Positions 52,673 through 61,579 of a stretch of 64,000 bases of DNA are shown piece after piece. Source of the DNA: Xenorhabdus bovienii SS-2004 (lineage in GTDB: Bacteria; Pseudomonadota; Gammaproteobacteria; Enterobacterales; Enterobacteriaceae); NCBI RefSeq assembly GCF_000027225.1, contig NC_013892.1, forward strand, positions 1,612,001 to 1,676,000, given 5' to 3'. Numbering within the stretch: position 1 is the stretch's first letter; every line of letters begins with the position of its first letter. Position numbers and translations under genes: made by a program. The notes beneath the pieces are model-generated. The model was not told where the DNA came from, did not search any database, and saw nothing but the letters and a program-made list of their open reading frames with translations.

Positions 52673-53078
52673 AATAAGACACTCTCAAAATATTAAGTTT
52701 AATAATTTGATTTTCTTTCGGGTAGAATGCCTCCCTATCGCGAGATAGAGTCGCAATATATTAGAGATAATAAATCCCCGTCACGATTTTTTCGTGAAGA
52801 TATTCACAAAAACATTTTTTATCAACTGATGACAAATAAAGGAATTTGTTTTACTCCATTTTTATGATCATCCGGAAACTTAATATATTTATCTTTATTT
52901 ACGACTTAAAGAGTTAATGAATTTAAAGTCAAATAATAAAATTAACAGTCAAATAAATATCTTTTCATTATTATAATGACATACGTCATAAGTAATTTAA
53001 ATGTATTAATTGACGGAATCATCCGTAACATAAAAATAAAATTTAAATATATAAATGATTTTTCAAAATGCCAGATCA

Positions 53079-53112
53079 CTTTCTTACTCCTCGCCCCCGA
53101 GGAGTAAGAAAG
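53079..53112. repeat. Perfect 15-bp inverted repeat with CCCC loop
   Basis: CTTTCTTACTCCTCG (53079-53093) is followed by CCCC and the exact complement CGAGGAGTAAGAAAG (53098-53112). There is no T tract on either side and it is far from any intact gene end. It could be a relic terminator, part of a small RNA or a mobile-element end. Confidence 0.65.
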
Positions 53113-53177
53113 CTTCAAGTGCGAAATACATCACTATTATGAAAAGGTATTTTTTTGTGATTTAGGATGAATCTTAA

Positions 53178-53324
53178 GACAAAATTAAAGAGGCAGCACT
53201 GGAAGGTGAGTTTCCCGATTATCCTGATGGAAAAATGCAGTGGGTTGATGAAAGAGATATATGACCTGATATTGATAGCGACATGTTTAATTCATGCCGC
53301 TACCTGCGTTGATTACCGGAGTAG
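53178..53324 (+). pseudogene. Short coding relic of unknown family
   Basis: A plus-strand frame reads DKIKEAALEGEFPDYPDGK, then MQWVDERDI, a stop, then PDIDSDMFNSCRYLR and stops. The amino-acid pattern (acidic, Pro/Asp/Tyr-rich, with WVDE and MFNSCRYLR) looks protein-like rather than random, but a TGA breaks it and I do not recognise the family. It is probably the tail of a lost gene between sbcC and mak. Confidence 0.3.
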
Positions 53325-53328
53325 ATGG

Positions 53329-54237
53329 TTATTTATGAGGCCACAGCCAAGCCGCACCTCGTACCCCACTGGAGTCACCATGCAGTGCTTTTTTGATCGG
53401 CGTTGCACACTCCCCACCAAAAACCCACTCTTGAACTAAATCTGGTAAGGTCTGGTAAAGGCGATCGACGTTACTCATGCCACCTCCCAGCACAATGACA
53501 TCAGGATCAAGTAAATTAATAACTTGTGCCAGCGCCCGTGCCAGACGTCTTTCATAACGGCGTATAGCCAACTCAGCTATCTCATCCCCCTGTACCAGCG
53601 CTTCCATGATTTCATGACCTTTCTTACGAACCCCGCTTAAGCGGAAGTAATCCGTCATGAATCCCGTTCCCGACACAAACATTTCGGTACATCCCGGTTT
53701 ACCACAGAAACAACGGACTTCTTCTTGATATGCCCGATCTTCCTCGTCCATCCACGGTAACGGGTTATGTCCCCATTCCCCTGCCAGACCATTTCCCCCC
53801 GCATGTACCTTGCCATCAAAAGCAATACCTGAACCACAGCCCGTTCCAATAATGACGGCAAACACCATTGGTTTACCTGCTGCGGCTCCATCAGTCGCTT
53901 CCGACACTGCCAGACAGTTTGCATCGTTGGCGACCCGCACTTCACGCCCCAGCAAGGCAGAAAGATCCTTATCCAGGATCTGCCCATTCATCCAGACTGA
54001 GTTGGCATTTTTCACTTTTCCGGTAAAAGGAGAAATGGCTCCGGGGATGCCAATACCCACCGTTCCCCTCTGGCCAGTGGTCTGTTCAGCATCGGCAATC
54101 AGCCCGGCAATCGCTACCAGTGTTTGCTGATAATCGTTGCGGGGCGTATCCACCCGTTTACGAAACAATTCTTCACCCTGATCGCCCAATGCGATCACTT
54201 CAATCTTGGTTCCGCCGAGATCAATACCTATACGCAT
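53329..54237 (-). CDS. mak: Fructokinase (ROK family)
   Basis: ATP-dependent phosphorylation of fructose, or possibly other hexoses such as mannose. The 302-residue protein (E. coli Mak 302) has the ROK features: [13 protein letters not shown] near the N-terminus, [24 protein letters not shown], catalytic [24 protein letters not shown], and the zinc site GEWGHNPLP with [15 protein letters not shown]. It is next to and divergent from rdgC, as in E. coli. Confidence 0.94.
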   Translation of the reverse strand: MRIGIDLGGTKIEVIALGDQGEELFRKRVDTPRNDYQQTLVAIAGLIADAEQTTGQRGTVGIGIPGAISPFTGKVKNANSVWMNGQILDKDLSALLGREVRVANDANCLAVSEATDGAAAGKPMVFAVIIGTGCGSGIAFDGKVHAGGNGLAGEWGHNPLPWMDEEDRAYQEEVRCFCGKPGCTEMFVSGTGFMTDYFRLSGVRKKGHEIMEALVQGDEIAELAIRRYERRLARALAQVINLLDPDVIVLGGGMSNVDRLYQTLPDLVQEWVFGGECATPIKKALHGDSSGVRGAAWLWPHK

Positions 54238-54462
54238 AGCTTACCTTTTTCTATTTCTATCGTTTTCTATCGTTATTCAGAGCTGACTAAATTGTGTTGC
54301 TGCATAATCATTGCCTGAGCCGCACTGACAATCAAGCGTTATAGCCACTCTTTATGCTCTGAAATTGATGAAGTTCTAGGGCTTCGTCACATGATTCGTT
54401 ATTATGCCCCTTACGTTTTAAGATGTTCTTTGTCACGATGCGCAAAAATATGGGGTAGCTGC

Positions 54463-55374
54463 ATGTTATGGTTCAAAAATTTAATGATTTACCGTTTAAA
54501 CCGAGAAATATCACTTTCTGCGGATGAACTGGAAGAACAGTTAAGCTCATTGGCGTTCACCCCATGCGGTAGTCAAGATATGATGAAGACAGGCTGGGTT
54601 CCTCCGATGGGCGCTCACGGTGAAACGCTCACTCATGCCACAGGTAATCAGATCCTCATCTGTTCGCGCAAAGAAGAAAAAATGCTGCCTTCTCCGGTGA
54701 TAAAACAGGAACTACAGGCCAAAATTGCCCGTCTGGAAGGTGAGCAGCACCGTAAACTGAAAAAAACAGAGAAAGACTCACTGAAAGATGAAGTGATCCA
54801 CACTCTGCTGCCAAGGGCATTCAGCCGTTTCAATCAGACGTACATCTGGATAGATACGGTCAACAATCTGATTATTGTTGACGCAGCCAGTGCAAAGCGC
54901 GCTGAAGATAATCTGGCATTACTGAGAAAAACGCTGGGATCACTGCCAGTCGTTCCCCTCACATTCACCGACCCTATTGAATTGACCCTAACCGAGTGGG
55001 TTCGTTCAGGCGATTTACCCGCCGGTTATGCCTTGATGGATGAAGCTGAGTTAAAAGCCATTCTGGAAGAAGGTGGCGTGATCCGCTGTAAAAAACAGGC
55101 ATTGGTGTCTGACGAAATTGCGACACATATTGAATCTGGCAAATTCGTCACTAAACTGGCATTGGATTGGGAAGAACGTATTCAATTCATGCTGTCAGAT
55201 GATGGTTCTTTCAAACGCATCAAATTCAGCGAAACACTGCGTGATCAAAATGACGATATCGACCGTGAAGATGTTGCTCAACGATTCGACGCGGATTTTA
55301 TCTTAATGACGGGCGAATTAAGTGCGCTTATCAAAAACACTATTGATGCGTTGGGCGGTGAAGCAGAAAGGTAA
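54463..55374 (+). CDS. rdgC: Recombination-associated protein RdgC
   Basis: Ring-forming DNA-binding protein that limits RecA activity and is linked to replication restart. The 303-residue protein (E. coli 303) starts [18 protein letters not shown] and keeps [36 protein letters not shown], and [24 protein letters not shown] 54463 is chosen by homology; the open frame begins earlier (54391) without family support. Two hairpins follow the stop. Confidence 0.96.
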   Translation: MLWFKNLMIYRLNREISLSADELEEQLSSLAFTPCGSQDMMKTGWVPPMGAHGETLTHATGNQILICSRKEEKMLPSPVIKQELQAKIARLEGEQHRKLKKTEKDSLKDEVIHTLLPRAFSRFNQTYIWIDTVNNLIIVDAASAKRAEDNLALLRKTLGSLPVVPLTFTDPIELTLTEWVRSGDLPAGYALMDEAELKAILEEGGVIRCKKQALVSDEIATHIESGKFVTKLALDWEERIQFMLSDDGSFKRIKFSETLRDQNDDIDREDVAQRFDADFILMTGELSALIKNTIDALGGEAER

Positions 55375-55385
55375 TTTTTTCTGTT

Positions 55386-55418
55386 TTCCCGTATTCACTG
55401 ATTATGTGAATACGGGAA
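55386..55418 (+). terminator. Hairpin after rdgC
   Basis: TTCCCGTATTCAC (55386-55398) pairs with GTGAATACGGGAA (55406-55418), a perfect 13-bp stem 11 bp past the rdgC stop. T-rich flank on the rdgC side; probable terminator of rdgC and antitermination-safe boundary with the converging porin. Confidence 0.65.
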
Positions 55419-55438
55419 GTAACAAAATGATAATCATG

Positions 55439-55461
55439 CAGCCAGATATTAAATCTGGCTG
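55439..55461 (-). terminator. Hairpin after the OmpF/OmpC-type porin gene
   Basis: CAGCCAGAT (55439-55447) pairs with ATCTGGCTG (55453-55461) around ATTAA, 7 bp beyond the porin stop on the minus strand. Probable terminator. Confidence 0.6.
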
Positions 55462-55467
55462 ATAAAA

Positions 55468-56616
55468 TCAGAATCGATAAACTAAACCAACCCCCAGAAC
55501 ATTATCCGTATTGATGTTCACTTTTTTGGTAAAGTCATTGTCTTTCATCAAATTGATTTTATATTCAGCATAAGTGCCCATATTTTTGTTAAAATTATAG
55601 TAAGCACCGACAGAGACGTAATTCACTAAATCTTCAGAGCTTTTAGCAGCCAGCACGTTAGTCTCACTGTCTCCACCCAAATCTTTGCCTTTCGAATAAA
55701 CATAGCCTATTGATGGACGCAGACCAAAATCAAACTGATACTGAGCGGTCAGTTCGATATTTTGTGTTTTATTTGCGAACAAAACATAATTATCGAGTTT
55801 ACCAAATCGGGTTAAATTACGGCCTTCACCATACATAGCGGCCAGATACACATTGTTTTTGTCATATTTTACAGACATCAGCCATGCTTCAGTATTATTC
55901 CCTTTGGCGACAACCTTCGTTTTATCAGTCCCATTTTTTTGTGCGGAAGTTCGGTTAGAGTTGCCATATGATGCGGCCACACTGATACCATTACCGAAAT
56001 CATAGGAGCTGGAAAGACCAAAACCATCCCCATTTTGTCTCAAAATATCATCACGGCCATTAATGGTGTTGCTGTCATTTTTAGTCTGGTATTGCAGGGC
56101 AAACTTAAGCCCGTCCACCAATCCGAAAAAGTCAGTATTACGGTACGTTAATAACCCTGTCGAACGCCCCATCCAGAAATTATCGGTCGCAGCTATGGAA
56201 TCACCCCCAAAGAATGGCAATTCATCCGTCCATGCGTTGGTGTCATATACCACACCATAGTTACGCCCATAATCCAGTGAGCCGTACTTGCCGAATTTCA
56301 ACCCGGCGAAAGCCAGACGCGTTCTGTTATTCTTAGCACCTTCGGTTTCAGACCCGCTTGCACCCATGTTATATTCCCAACGCCCGAACCCCGTCAACTG
56401 ATCCGTAATCTGGGTTTCTCCTTTGATCCCCAGACGAGCGACAGAATTATCACCATCCTTTTTATTCCCTGATTTGGCAAAATAATGCTGAACATCAGCC
56501 TTGCCATATAAATCAATTTTATTACCGTCTTTATTATAAATTTCAGCAGCATTTACTGTGCCAGCGATGAGGAGAACCGGAATTGCCATTACCATTGCGT
56601 TGTGTTTTATCATCAT
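55468..56616 (-). CDS. OmpF/OmpC-type general porin
   Basis: Trimeric outer-membrane diffusion porin. The precursor is about 382 residues from ATG 56616, with a signal peptide (IPVLLIAGTVNA) and a mature start AEIYNKDGNKIDLYGKADV almost as in OmpF. It keeps GETQITDQLTGFGRWEYN, GLKFGKYGSLDYGRNYG, constriction-loop L3 residues around DELPFFGGDSIAATDNFW, QYQFDFGLRPSIGYV, and the terminal Phe. Four ATGs cluster at the 5' end; 56616 or 56613 have the best distance from GAGGAT. Probably the counterpart of the Xenorhabdus OmpF-like porin OpnP, but the symbol cannot be fixed from sequence alone. Confidence 0.93.
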   Translation of the reverse strand: MMIKHNAMVMAIPVLLIAGTVNAAEIYNKDGNKIDLYGKADVQHYFAKSGNKKDGDNSVARLGIKGETQITDQLTGFGRWEYNMGASGSETEGAKNNRTRLAFAGLKFGKYGSLDYGRNYGVVYDTNAWTDELPFFGGDSIAATDNFWMGRSTGLLTYRNTDFFGLVDGLKFALQYQTKNDSNTINGRDDILRQNGDGFGLSSSYDFGNGISVAASYGNSNRTSAQKNGTDKTKVVAKGNNTEAWLMSVKYDKNNVYLAAMYGEGRNLTRFGKLDNYVLFANKTQNIELTAQYQFDFGLRPSIGYVYSKGKDLGGDSETNVLAAKSSEDLVNYVSVGAYYNFNKNMGTYAEYKINLMKDNDFTKKVNINTDNVLGVGLVYRF

Positions 56617-57137
56617 CATAATCCTCATTAATATTGTTATTTATTTAGCCACTACCAATAAATCAACTTTCTAAGAAATACTTTCTCTGAAAGAAACCAT
56701 TTAGGTGGGCAGAGTTTTACACGCTTCTGTTACTCTAAAGTTAAATTTGTAACAAGCGATAACGATACTAAGATCCAAAATAACGATTTGCTAACAAAAA
56801 TTAACAAAAAATGCCATCCTGTGAAGGAAATCACATAGCAGGTATAAATTCAATCAGAAAGTAGCATTAATTATGATGATAAGTTATTAAAAACAGTAAG
56901 TTATAAATAATAAAGAAAGTAATAAAAAGTAAGCTCCGTCATTAATCAATCTATTTTCTCATTGCTAATTACGATAGATGCCGTAGTAAGCGTCTTTGAT
57001 ATCATTGACAACTGGCTGTAAGTTCTGTATTCGGTGAAATTTGATTTAAGTTCATTTTTATGCAAATGTGTAATGTTTGTTTTTAATAGGATCACGCCAA
57101 TAAAGTACAAATATTAACAATTTATAAGGTGCTAAAA
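56617..57137. other. 520-bp divergent control region between porin and TetR genes
   Basis: AT-rich DNA with no gene. It must hold the porin promoter and OmpR-type control sites and the TetR-gene promoter. Repeated AACAAAAATTAACAAAAAATG near 56793 is the kind of T/A-rich tract seen upstream of porin genes, but I cannot define operators. Confidence 0.4.
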
Positions 57138-57776
57138 ATGGAAAAAAAATATCCACGCCCACGAGGTCGCCCTACAATTCCTGAACAAGAAATACGCCAG
57201 AAAATTCATGATGTCACTCTTTCTCTCCTTTTTACCCAAGGCTATATTACGACCACGATGGATGTGGTTGCCCAAAAAGCTGGTATTGCAAAAAAAACAC
57301 TCTATCGCTTTGTCAAAAATCGAGAAGACTTGCTTGAGCAAATTGTACTGCGCTGGACAGATAGCTGTACTCCTACTTTTGAGAAAGATGCCAGCAGTTT
57401 TAAACAGGCAATAAAATTATTAGAAAAATATTTGAGAGAAATAGCTCAGAAATTACTGTCTACAGATTCTGTGGGATTATTCAAATTACTGCAATCTGAT
57501 TTCCCTTTTCGGGAAGTGCTACTAAAAAAATATCAAAAAAGTGTATTTGAAAGAGACAAAATAATTTTGGCCAATTGGCTGGAGAACCAATATCAAAAAG
57601 GGTTACTGAGGAAATTTAACTATAATATTATCAGCGAATTAATCCTTTCAATGGTTATTGCAGAACCACTCAGACAAATGGTTCTGGGTATCATCCCACC
57701 TCTGCCAGAAACAGATATTACCCCTCACCTTGCAGCAGCAATAACGTTGCTTGAACTGAGTTTGGTAAAGAAATAA
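57138..57776 (+). CDS. TetR/AcrR family transcriptional regulator
   Basis: A 212-residue DNA-binding protein. The N-terminal HTH is clear: RQKIHDVTLSLLFTQGYITTTMDVVAQKAGIAKKTLYRFVKNREDLLEQIV (quoted in parts: TTMDVVAQKAGIAKKTLYRF is the recognition region, about residues 40-60). The rest is helical with a TetR_C-like region (MVIAEPLRQMVLGI). ATG 57138 follows AAGGTGC at a good distance. Adjacent genes are the porin (divergent) and hypB (convergent); the target is unknown, with the porin or itself the simplest guess. Confidence 0.88.
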   Translation: MEKKYPRPRGRPTIPEQEIRQKIHDVTLSLLFTQGYITTTMDVVAQKAGIAKKTLYRFVKNREDLLEQIVLRWTDSCTPTFEKDASSFKQAIKLLEKYLREIAQKLLSTDSVGLFKLLQSDFPFREVLLKKYQKSVFERDKIILANWLENQYQKGLLRKFNYNIISELILSMVIAEPLRQMVLGIIPPLPETDITPHLAAAITLLELSLVKK

Positions 57777-57887
57777 CGCTTTTTTACTTATTAATGTATT
57801 CTTATGGCAATAACGCCATTGGCGCTGAAATATCAATGCTCTCAGCGCTCATTTCCCAGCTAATCTGCATTTTCTGATAGAACGGAA

Positions 57888-58793
57888 TCAAGCAGACAAG
57901 CGGGCTTCCAGCCATGATAACCATTGATCAATCCCTTCTCCTGTGGACGCAGACAGTGCAATCACATCGATATCGGGATTAATACAGCGGGCGGCTTGAA
58001 TACAGGCCTCCAATTCAATATTGAGATAAGGCAGGAGATCGACCTTGTTGATGATCATCAATTCAGCTTCAGCAAACATCATCGGATATTTTAACGGCTT
58101 ATCTTCTCCTTCAGTGACAGACAACATAACAATTTTATGCTGCTCGCCAAGATCAAAACTGGCTGGGCAAACTAAATTCCCGACATTCTCAATAAATAAC
58201 AAACTGTGTTCGGCCGGCTTCAATTGCCGGATAGCTTCACGAACCATTTCGGCATCAAGGTAACATTCCTTCCCTTTATTCACCTGGACGGCCTGAATTC
58301 CCACAGCTCGAATACGGTCAGCATCATGGCTCGTCTGCTGATCCCCCTTAATAGCAGCACAGGTAACTTTATTCCGTAATCTATTCAGTGTGGCCATCAG
58401 TAGTGTTGTTTTACCTGAGCCTGGGCTAGCTATCAGATTCAGCGCCAAAATATGGTGGAGGATAAAGTACCGGCGGTTGCACTCTGCAATGTGATTATTC
58501 TGGCTTAATACGTCCAGTTCAATTTGCAGCATCTGCTTTTGGCAACGGTCAGACACAGGCACATCAAATTCTGGCATTTGTTCGTTGCCGTGGTAATGAT
58601 GATGCACATCACCATTATGGTGATAGTAGTGGTGGATGATAATAGGCTGATTGCTGTTTTGCGGAATGTCTGCATGAAATTGTCTGTTTTTTTTACCTGC
58701 CACAGCGGCATAATCCCCATTCTGAGAATCACTTCCCTGCTCCGGATAAGAATGAGCAGGTTCGCTCCTTTCTCCACAACCATATATGCTCAT
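57888..58793 (-). CDS. hypB: Hydrogenase/urease nickel incorporation GTPase HypB, with altered metal sites
   Basis: SIMIBI-class GTPase that helps load nickel into [NiFe]-hydrogenase. The 301-residue protein has a His-rich linker (HHYYHHNGDVHHHYHG, 54-68), P-loop ASPGSGKTTLL (122-132), KGDQQTSHDADRI, ENVGNLVCPASFDLGE (202-217), SVTEGEDKPLKYP and NKVDLLPYL. The N-terminal CxxCGC nickel motif of E. coli is degenerate (MSIYGCGE, a single Cys6), and in the G-domain metal site the Cys-His pair reads C177-Y178 in KECYLDA, while C209 is kept. No hydrogenase or other hyp genes are in the window, so it may be a relic with a weakened role. Confidence 0.88.
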   Translation of the reverse strand: MSIYGCGERSEPAHSYPEQGSDSQNGDYAAVAGKKNRQFHADIPQNSNQPIIIHHYYHHNGDVHHHYHGNEQMPEFDVPVSDRCQKQMLQIELDVLSQNNHIAECNRRYFILHHILALNLIASPGSGKTTLLMATLNRLRNKVTCAAIKGDQQTSHDADRIRAVGIQAVQVNKGKECYLDAEMVREAIRQLKPAEHSLLFIENVGNLVCPASFDLGEQHKIVMLSVTEGEDKPLKYPMMFAEAELMIINKVDLLPYLNIELEACIQAARCINPDIDVIALSASTGEGIDQWLSWLEARLSA

Positions 58794-59429
58794 AACTCAG
58801 CTCCTACTCAACTTTAATGAATACCGGTATCACGATACTAAAACTAAAACGTATCTTTGTTTCCCATCGAAAAAAATCTGCTGATTCTCAGCCAGACATC
58901 AAACACCATAAATACATCCAATAGAGTTGATTGATACGGAGAGATTTTTATAAATCACCACATTTATAAAAAATCAGATCAATGACAAACAAAAAACGTT
59001 TCAGTAATAATAAAAATAAGACTAGCCGCAAATTAACATGCTGTCTATTCACATTCATGATAAATAAAATGATTTATTCATTATAGAATCACATCAATTA
59101 CGTTAAGAAAAAATAATTAATCAACAGCAAAAAAACAAAACATAAAGCATTCAAATAACACTTAACATTAATATTATTTGACATAATCAAAGTAAAATAA
59201 ACAAAATAAAACCAACAATCCTTTTAAATTACAATTTCAATATTAACAACAAGAAATCATAACTAAAATTATTTATATAGTTTCTTATTGTTATATTTTA
59301 CATAATTAATATTAAATTAAATAAATTACTTTTCCTCTTGCCACCCAATAACCACCTTCCTTCTTCCAGTGCAGTCCATTCCGTTGCCTCTCCGTTTCCC
59401 ACCATCAAAATCATCATCGCCAATAAAAT
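58794..59429. other. AT-rich region upstream of hypB
   Basis: About 640 bp with no gene; A+T is very high between 58940 and 59330. From about 59340 GC content rises and leads into the GH20 relic; the stretch 59345-59430 may be an earlier, frame-shifted part of that gene but gives no clear match. Confidence 0.4.
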
Positions 59430-59594
59430 GCCCAGATTCCCCAATGGGGAGTTCACAAAACCACACTTGATCCGAGCAATTCACAAGTTCATCAGTTTGC
59501 CGATAGATTAATTTCTGAAGTCGCCGACATCTTCCCTGATCCTTATATTCATATTAGTGATGATGAAGTGAGTGCCTCTCAATGGCAGGCTTCC

Positions 59595-60376
59595 GGTCAT
59601 GTATTAAATGATTAGATTAGGTATTAAAAATAATGTTCACGTTCAATAAAGGTTCCTATCACTTTATCGTGCATTTCTTCCGATTTTGAATACCCAATGG
59701 TTTTTCTATTCAGCCTTTTGATTCGGGTACGATGCGTTAAATTCGTTCTCTCTATACGCTGAGTAAACGCCTTTCCAGTCAAGTGCTCTTCCTCGGGAAG
59801 TGGGTCATAAACAACATAGTCATCCGTGCAGTAAAACCGAATAGTAAAGGAAGATAAGAGGGTAAGCAGCTTGTCTAACGTTTTTCGACTGCGATCGCCA
59901 AAAACATGAGCCACTATTCGCTTCAGGCGGGGTTCCCAAGCATACCAAAGCCAGCGTTGGTTTTTCTTATTGCCGACAAACGACCATTGCTCGTCGATTT
60001 CACAGACAATCTGGATGCCACATTCCGCAAGGGGAAGTGTCGTTACGTTTCGGGGTCTGAGGTTTTTAATGTTTTCATGACGGTGGCGGTGGCGACTTTC
60101 AGGATCCGAGCGGTGTCACGAATTCCCCCGTTATTCATCGCGATATCGACAATCTGTTCTTTAACGCCGGGTTTGCAGGCCTGATAGGTATACGCCAACT
60201 GAAAGACCTTACAGCAGCTATAACAGCGATAACGAGGATGTCCGCCATTTCCTTTCCCATGTCCTTTGACCTGTTCTGATTTGTGGCAATAACGGCAATA
60301 GACATCAACTTTGGCCATACTTCATCCTTAAAAAGCCGGAAGCATATCACAGCAACTAACCATTTAATACATGACC
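59595..60376 (-). mobile_element. IS1-family insertion sequence with 8-bp target duplication
   Basis: 782-bp element. The ends are imperfect inverted repeats: GGTCATGTATTAAATGATTAG at the left (positions 59595-59615) and, on the opposite strand at the right, the same series with one change (GGTCATGTATTAAATGGTTAG). AGGCTTCC directly repeats on both sides (59587-59594 and 60377-60384), the target duplication. The element encodes InsA and InsB' on the minus strand. The perfect duplication means little change since insertion. Confidence 0.9.
59624..60318 (-). CDS. IS1-family transposase InsAB' (programmed -1 frameshift)
   Basis: InsA (60318-60043, 91 residues) has a zinc finger (CRYCHKSEQVKGHGKGNGG...CYSCCKVFQ) and HTH (NNGGIRDTARILKVATATV). 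At ATTAAAAACCTC near its 3' end a -1 shift continues into InsB' (to 59624): NLRPRNVTTLPL, catalytic Asp in CEIDEQWSFVG, second Asp in FYCTDDYVVYDP, AFTQRIERTNLTHRTRIKRL, ending SEEMHDKVIGTFIEREHYF. The frames look intact, so active transposase is plausible; unshifted InsA should act as repressor, as in IS1. Confidence 0.88.
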
Positions 60377-60408
60377 AGGCTTCCGCCAAAATACAGACGT
60401 TCATGCAG

Positions 60409-60438
60409 AAAAAAGGCTGAGAAATCCTGTTCTCAGCC
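60409..60438 (-). terminator. Intrinsic terminator after xaxB
   Basis: On the minus strand GGCTGAGAA (60438-60430 read as the complement pair of 60415-60423) forms a 9-bp stem with its partner around a 6-base loop and is followed by six T residues. It lies about 47 bp past the xaxB stop. Confidence 0.85.
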
Positions 60439-60484
60439 CTGTTCTTACCGTCCGATGAAGAAATATTTTTTATTTCAACATCTT

Positions 60485-61537
60485 TTATTTCAACATATTG
60501 TATTGCGATGCCAGATTACCAAGGAAATCCAGTTGGCTGTTGATCAGGCTGGTTAAATCCTCCTGATTGATTTGGTTGCCCGATAAATTTCGTAGTTGAT
60601 TAGCGAATAAATTCCACGTTTGTTCCAGTTTGACCGCTTCAGCGAGGAAGGTTGTGCGCTCTTCATCGATTTGTATCGTGTCTGTTATGCCAGCAAGACG
60701 TTGCTCTGTTTCCCGTAACGTGGTCTTCAGCGTGTCAGATTCTTTGGTCAACTGATCTATTTGATCACTGAGTTTAACTCTGGCATCAGCCAGCTCCGCA
60801 TATTTCAGCCCTTCGGAGACTTTGCCCAGTATTTTTCTGGCTATCTCCACACCTTGTTTAATCGCCTGTTTGATGGCTTCTTTTTTAGGCTGGGTGAAAT
60901 CCAATTTATCGATGTCGCTGGCGCTGGGGATAAAATCTTTAAACATATCCGCAATATTATTCTGGCGGATAACATCCTGACTTTCGATAATTTTAGCCCG
61001 AGCCGCATCCAGTTTATTTTGTTCTGCGGATTTCTGCTCGATAGCGCTCTGCAATTCCGTTTTTTGTGATTGAGCTTGCGTCAGAAGATCTCCCAGCCGC
61101 TCTGAAATCACCATATTGCGAATGTCATTAATTTTGCCAGTCAGTTGATTCGTTTCATCACGGACATTGGAAATAACCTGATCGACATCTTTCGCCAAAT
61201 GCTGAATCAATTGCTCGCGTTCTTCCAGCAGAGCATTACGATCGTCATCATTCAGATCGGGGGCTGCCAAAGCCTCATCAATTTCAGTAATCGTTTGAAA
61301 ATATTCTTGCGTAGCCAATTGTTTTAGAGTTGGTTCCAATTGCGATAGAGAACTGCGTACAGCTTCATCGAAATCACGGCAATAAAGACTTATCCGCTTG
61401 GTTTTCTCCTCGATAATTGCAATACCCGATGTTTGTCGTTGCGCCAGACGCCAGATATTATTTACCGCTTGATTCAGGGCTTTTATATTGATTTCCGGAT
61501 ACACGGTTTCTTTTTTTGAGATGATATTTTCAGACAT
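60485..61537 (-). CDS. xaxB: Alpha-xenorhabdolysin component B
   Basis: Second part of the XaxAB binary alpha-pore-forming toxin, first found in Xenorhabdus nematophila, which kills insect hemocytes and lyses erythrocytes. In the known structure XaxB forms the membrane pore after activation by XaxA. The 350-residue protein (about 40 kDa, as the family) is almost wholly helical, with long coiled coils (about 80-190 and 245-310) and a middle amphipathic segment FKDFIPSASDIDKLDFTQPKK (199-219) followed by KKEAIKQAIKQGVEIARKILGKVSEGL that fits the membrane arm. No signal peptide. AAGGAACTG precedes the ATG; 42 bp after xaxA. Confidence 0.87.
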   Translation of the reverse strand: MSENIISKKETVYPEINIKALNQAVNNIWRLAQRQTSGIAIIEEKTKRISLYCRDFDEAVRSSLSQLEPTLKQLATQEYFQTITEIDEALAAPDLNDDDRNALLEEREQLIQHLAKDVDQVISNVRDETNQLTGKINDIRNMVISERLGDLLTQAQSQKTELQSAIEQKSAEQNKLDAARAKIIESQDVIRQNNIADMFKDFIPSASDIDKLDFTQPKKEAIKQAIKQGVEIARKILGKVSEGLKYAELADARVKLSDQIDQLTKESDTLKTTLRETEQRLAGITDTIQIDEERTTFLAEAVKLEQTWNLFANQLRNLSGNQINQEDLTSLINSQLDFLGNLASQYNMLK

Positions 61538-61579
61538 TTTACAGTTCCTTGTTATTTTATAAGCAATTCTGGGAGGAGA

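Larger units (their letters stand above)
52673..53328. other. 656-bp AT-rich region with a hairpin and a gene relic
   Basis: Very AT-rich up to about 53070, with no open frame of note; the first part should hold the promoter of the former porin gene. A perfect hairpin is at 53079-53112 and a short coding relic at 53178-53324; both have separate entries. Confidence 0.5.
59430..60420 (+). pseudogene. GH20 beta-N-acetylhexosaminidase relic split by an IS1-family element
   Basis: Before the insertion (59442-59594) the plus frame reads QWGVHKTTLDPSNSQVHQF, then ADRLISEVADIFPDPYIHI, then SDDEVSASQWQAS. It resumes in phase after the element at 60385 with AKIQTFMQKKG and a stop at 60418. This follows the GH20 catalytic region (compare WGVFDPTLDPTN, LFPDPYFHIGGDEVNGKQW, NPKIQAF), with the HIGGDE motif changed to HISDDE. 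Only about 65 codons remain of an enzyme of several hundred residues, and the tail runs into the xaxB terminator, so the gene was already truncated. Confidence 0.8.

Noticed and set aside
53167..53439. Plus-strand frame of 90 residues overlapping the mak 3' end
   Set aside because: It overlaps mak on the other strand, and the protein-like signal here is in a different frame (see the relic at 53178-53324).
59906..60184. Plus-strand frame of 92 residues within the insertion sequence
   Set aside because: Antisense to the insA/insB frameshift region; the transposase on the minus strand explains the DNA.
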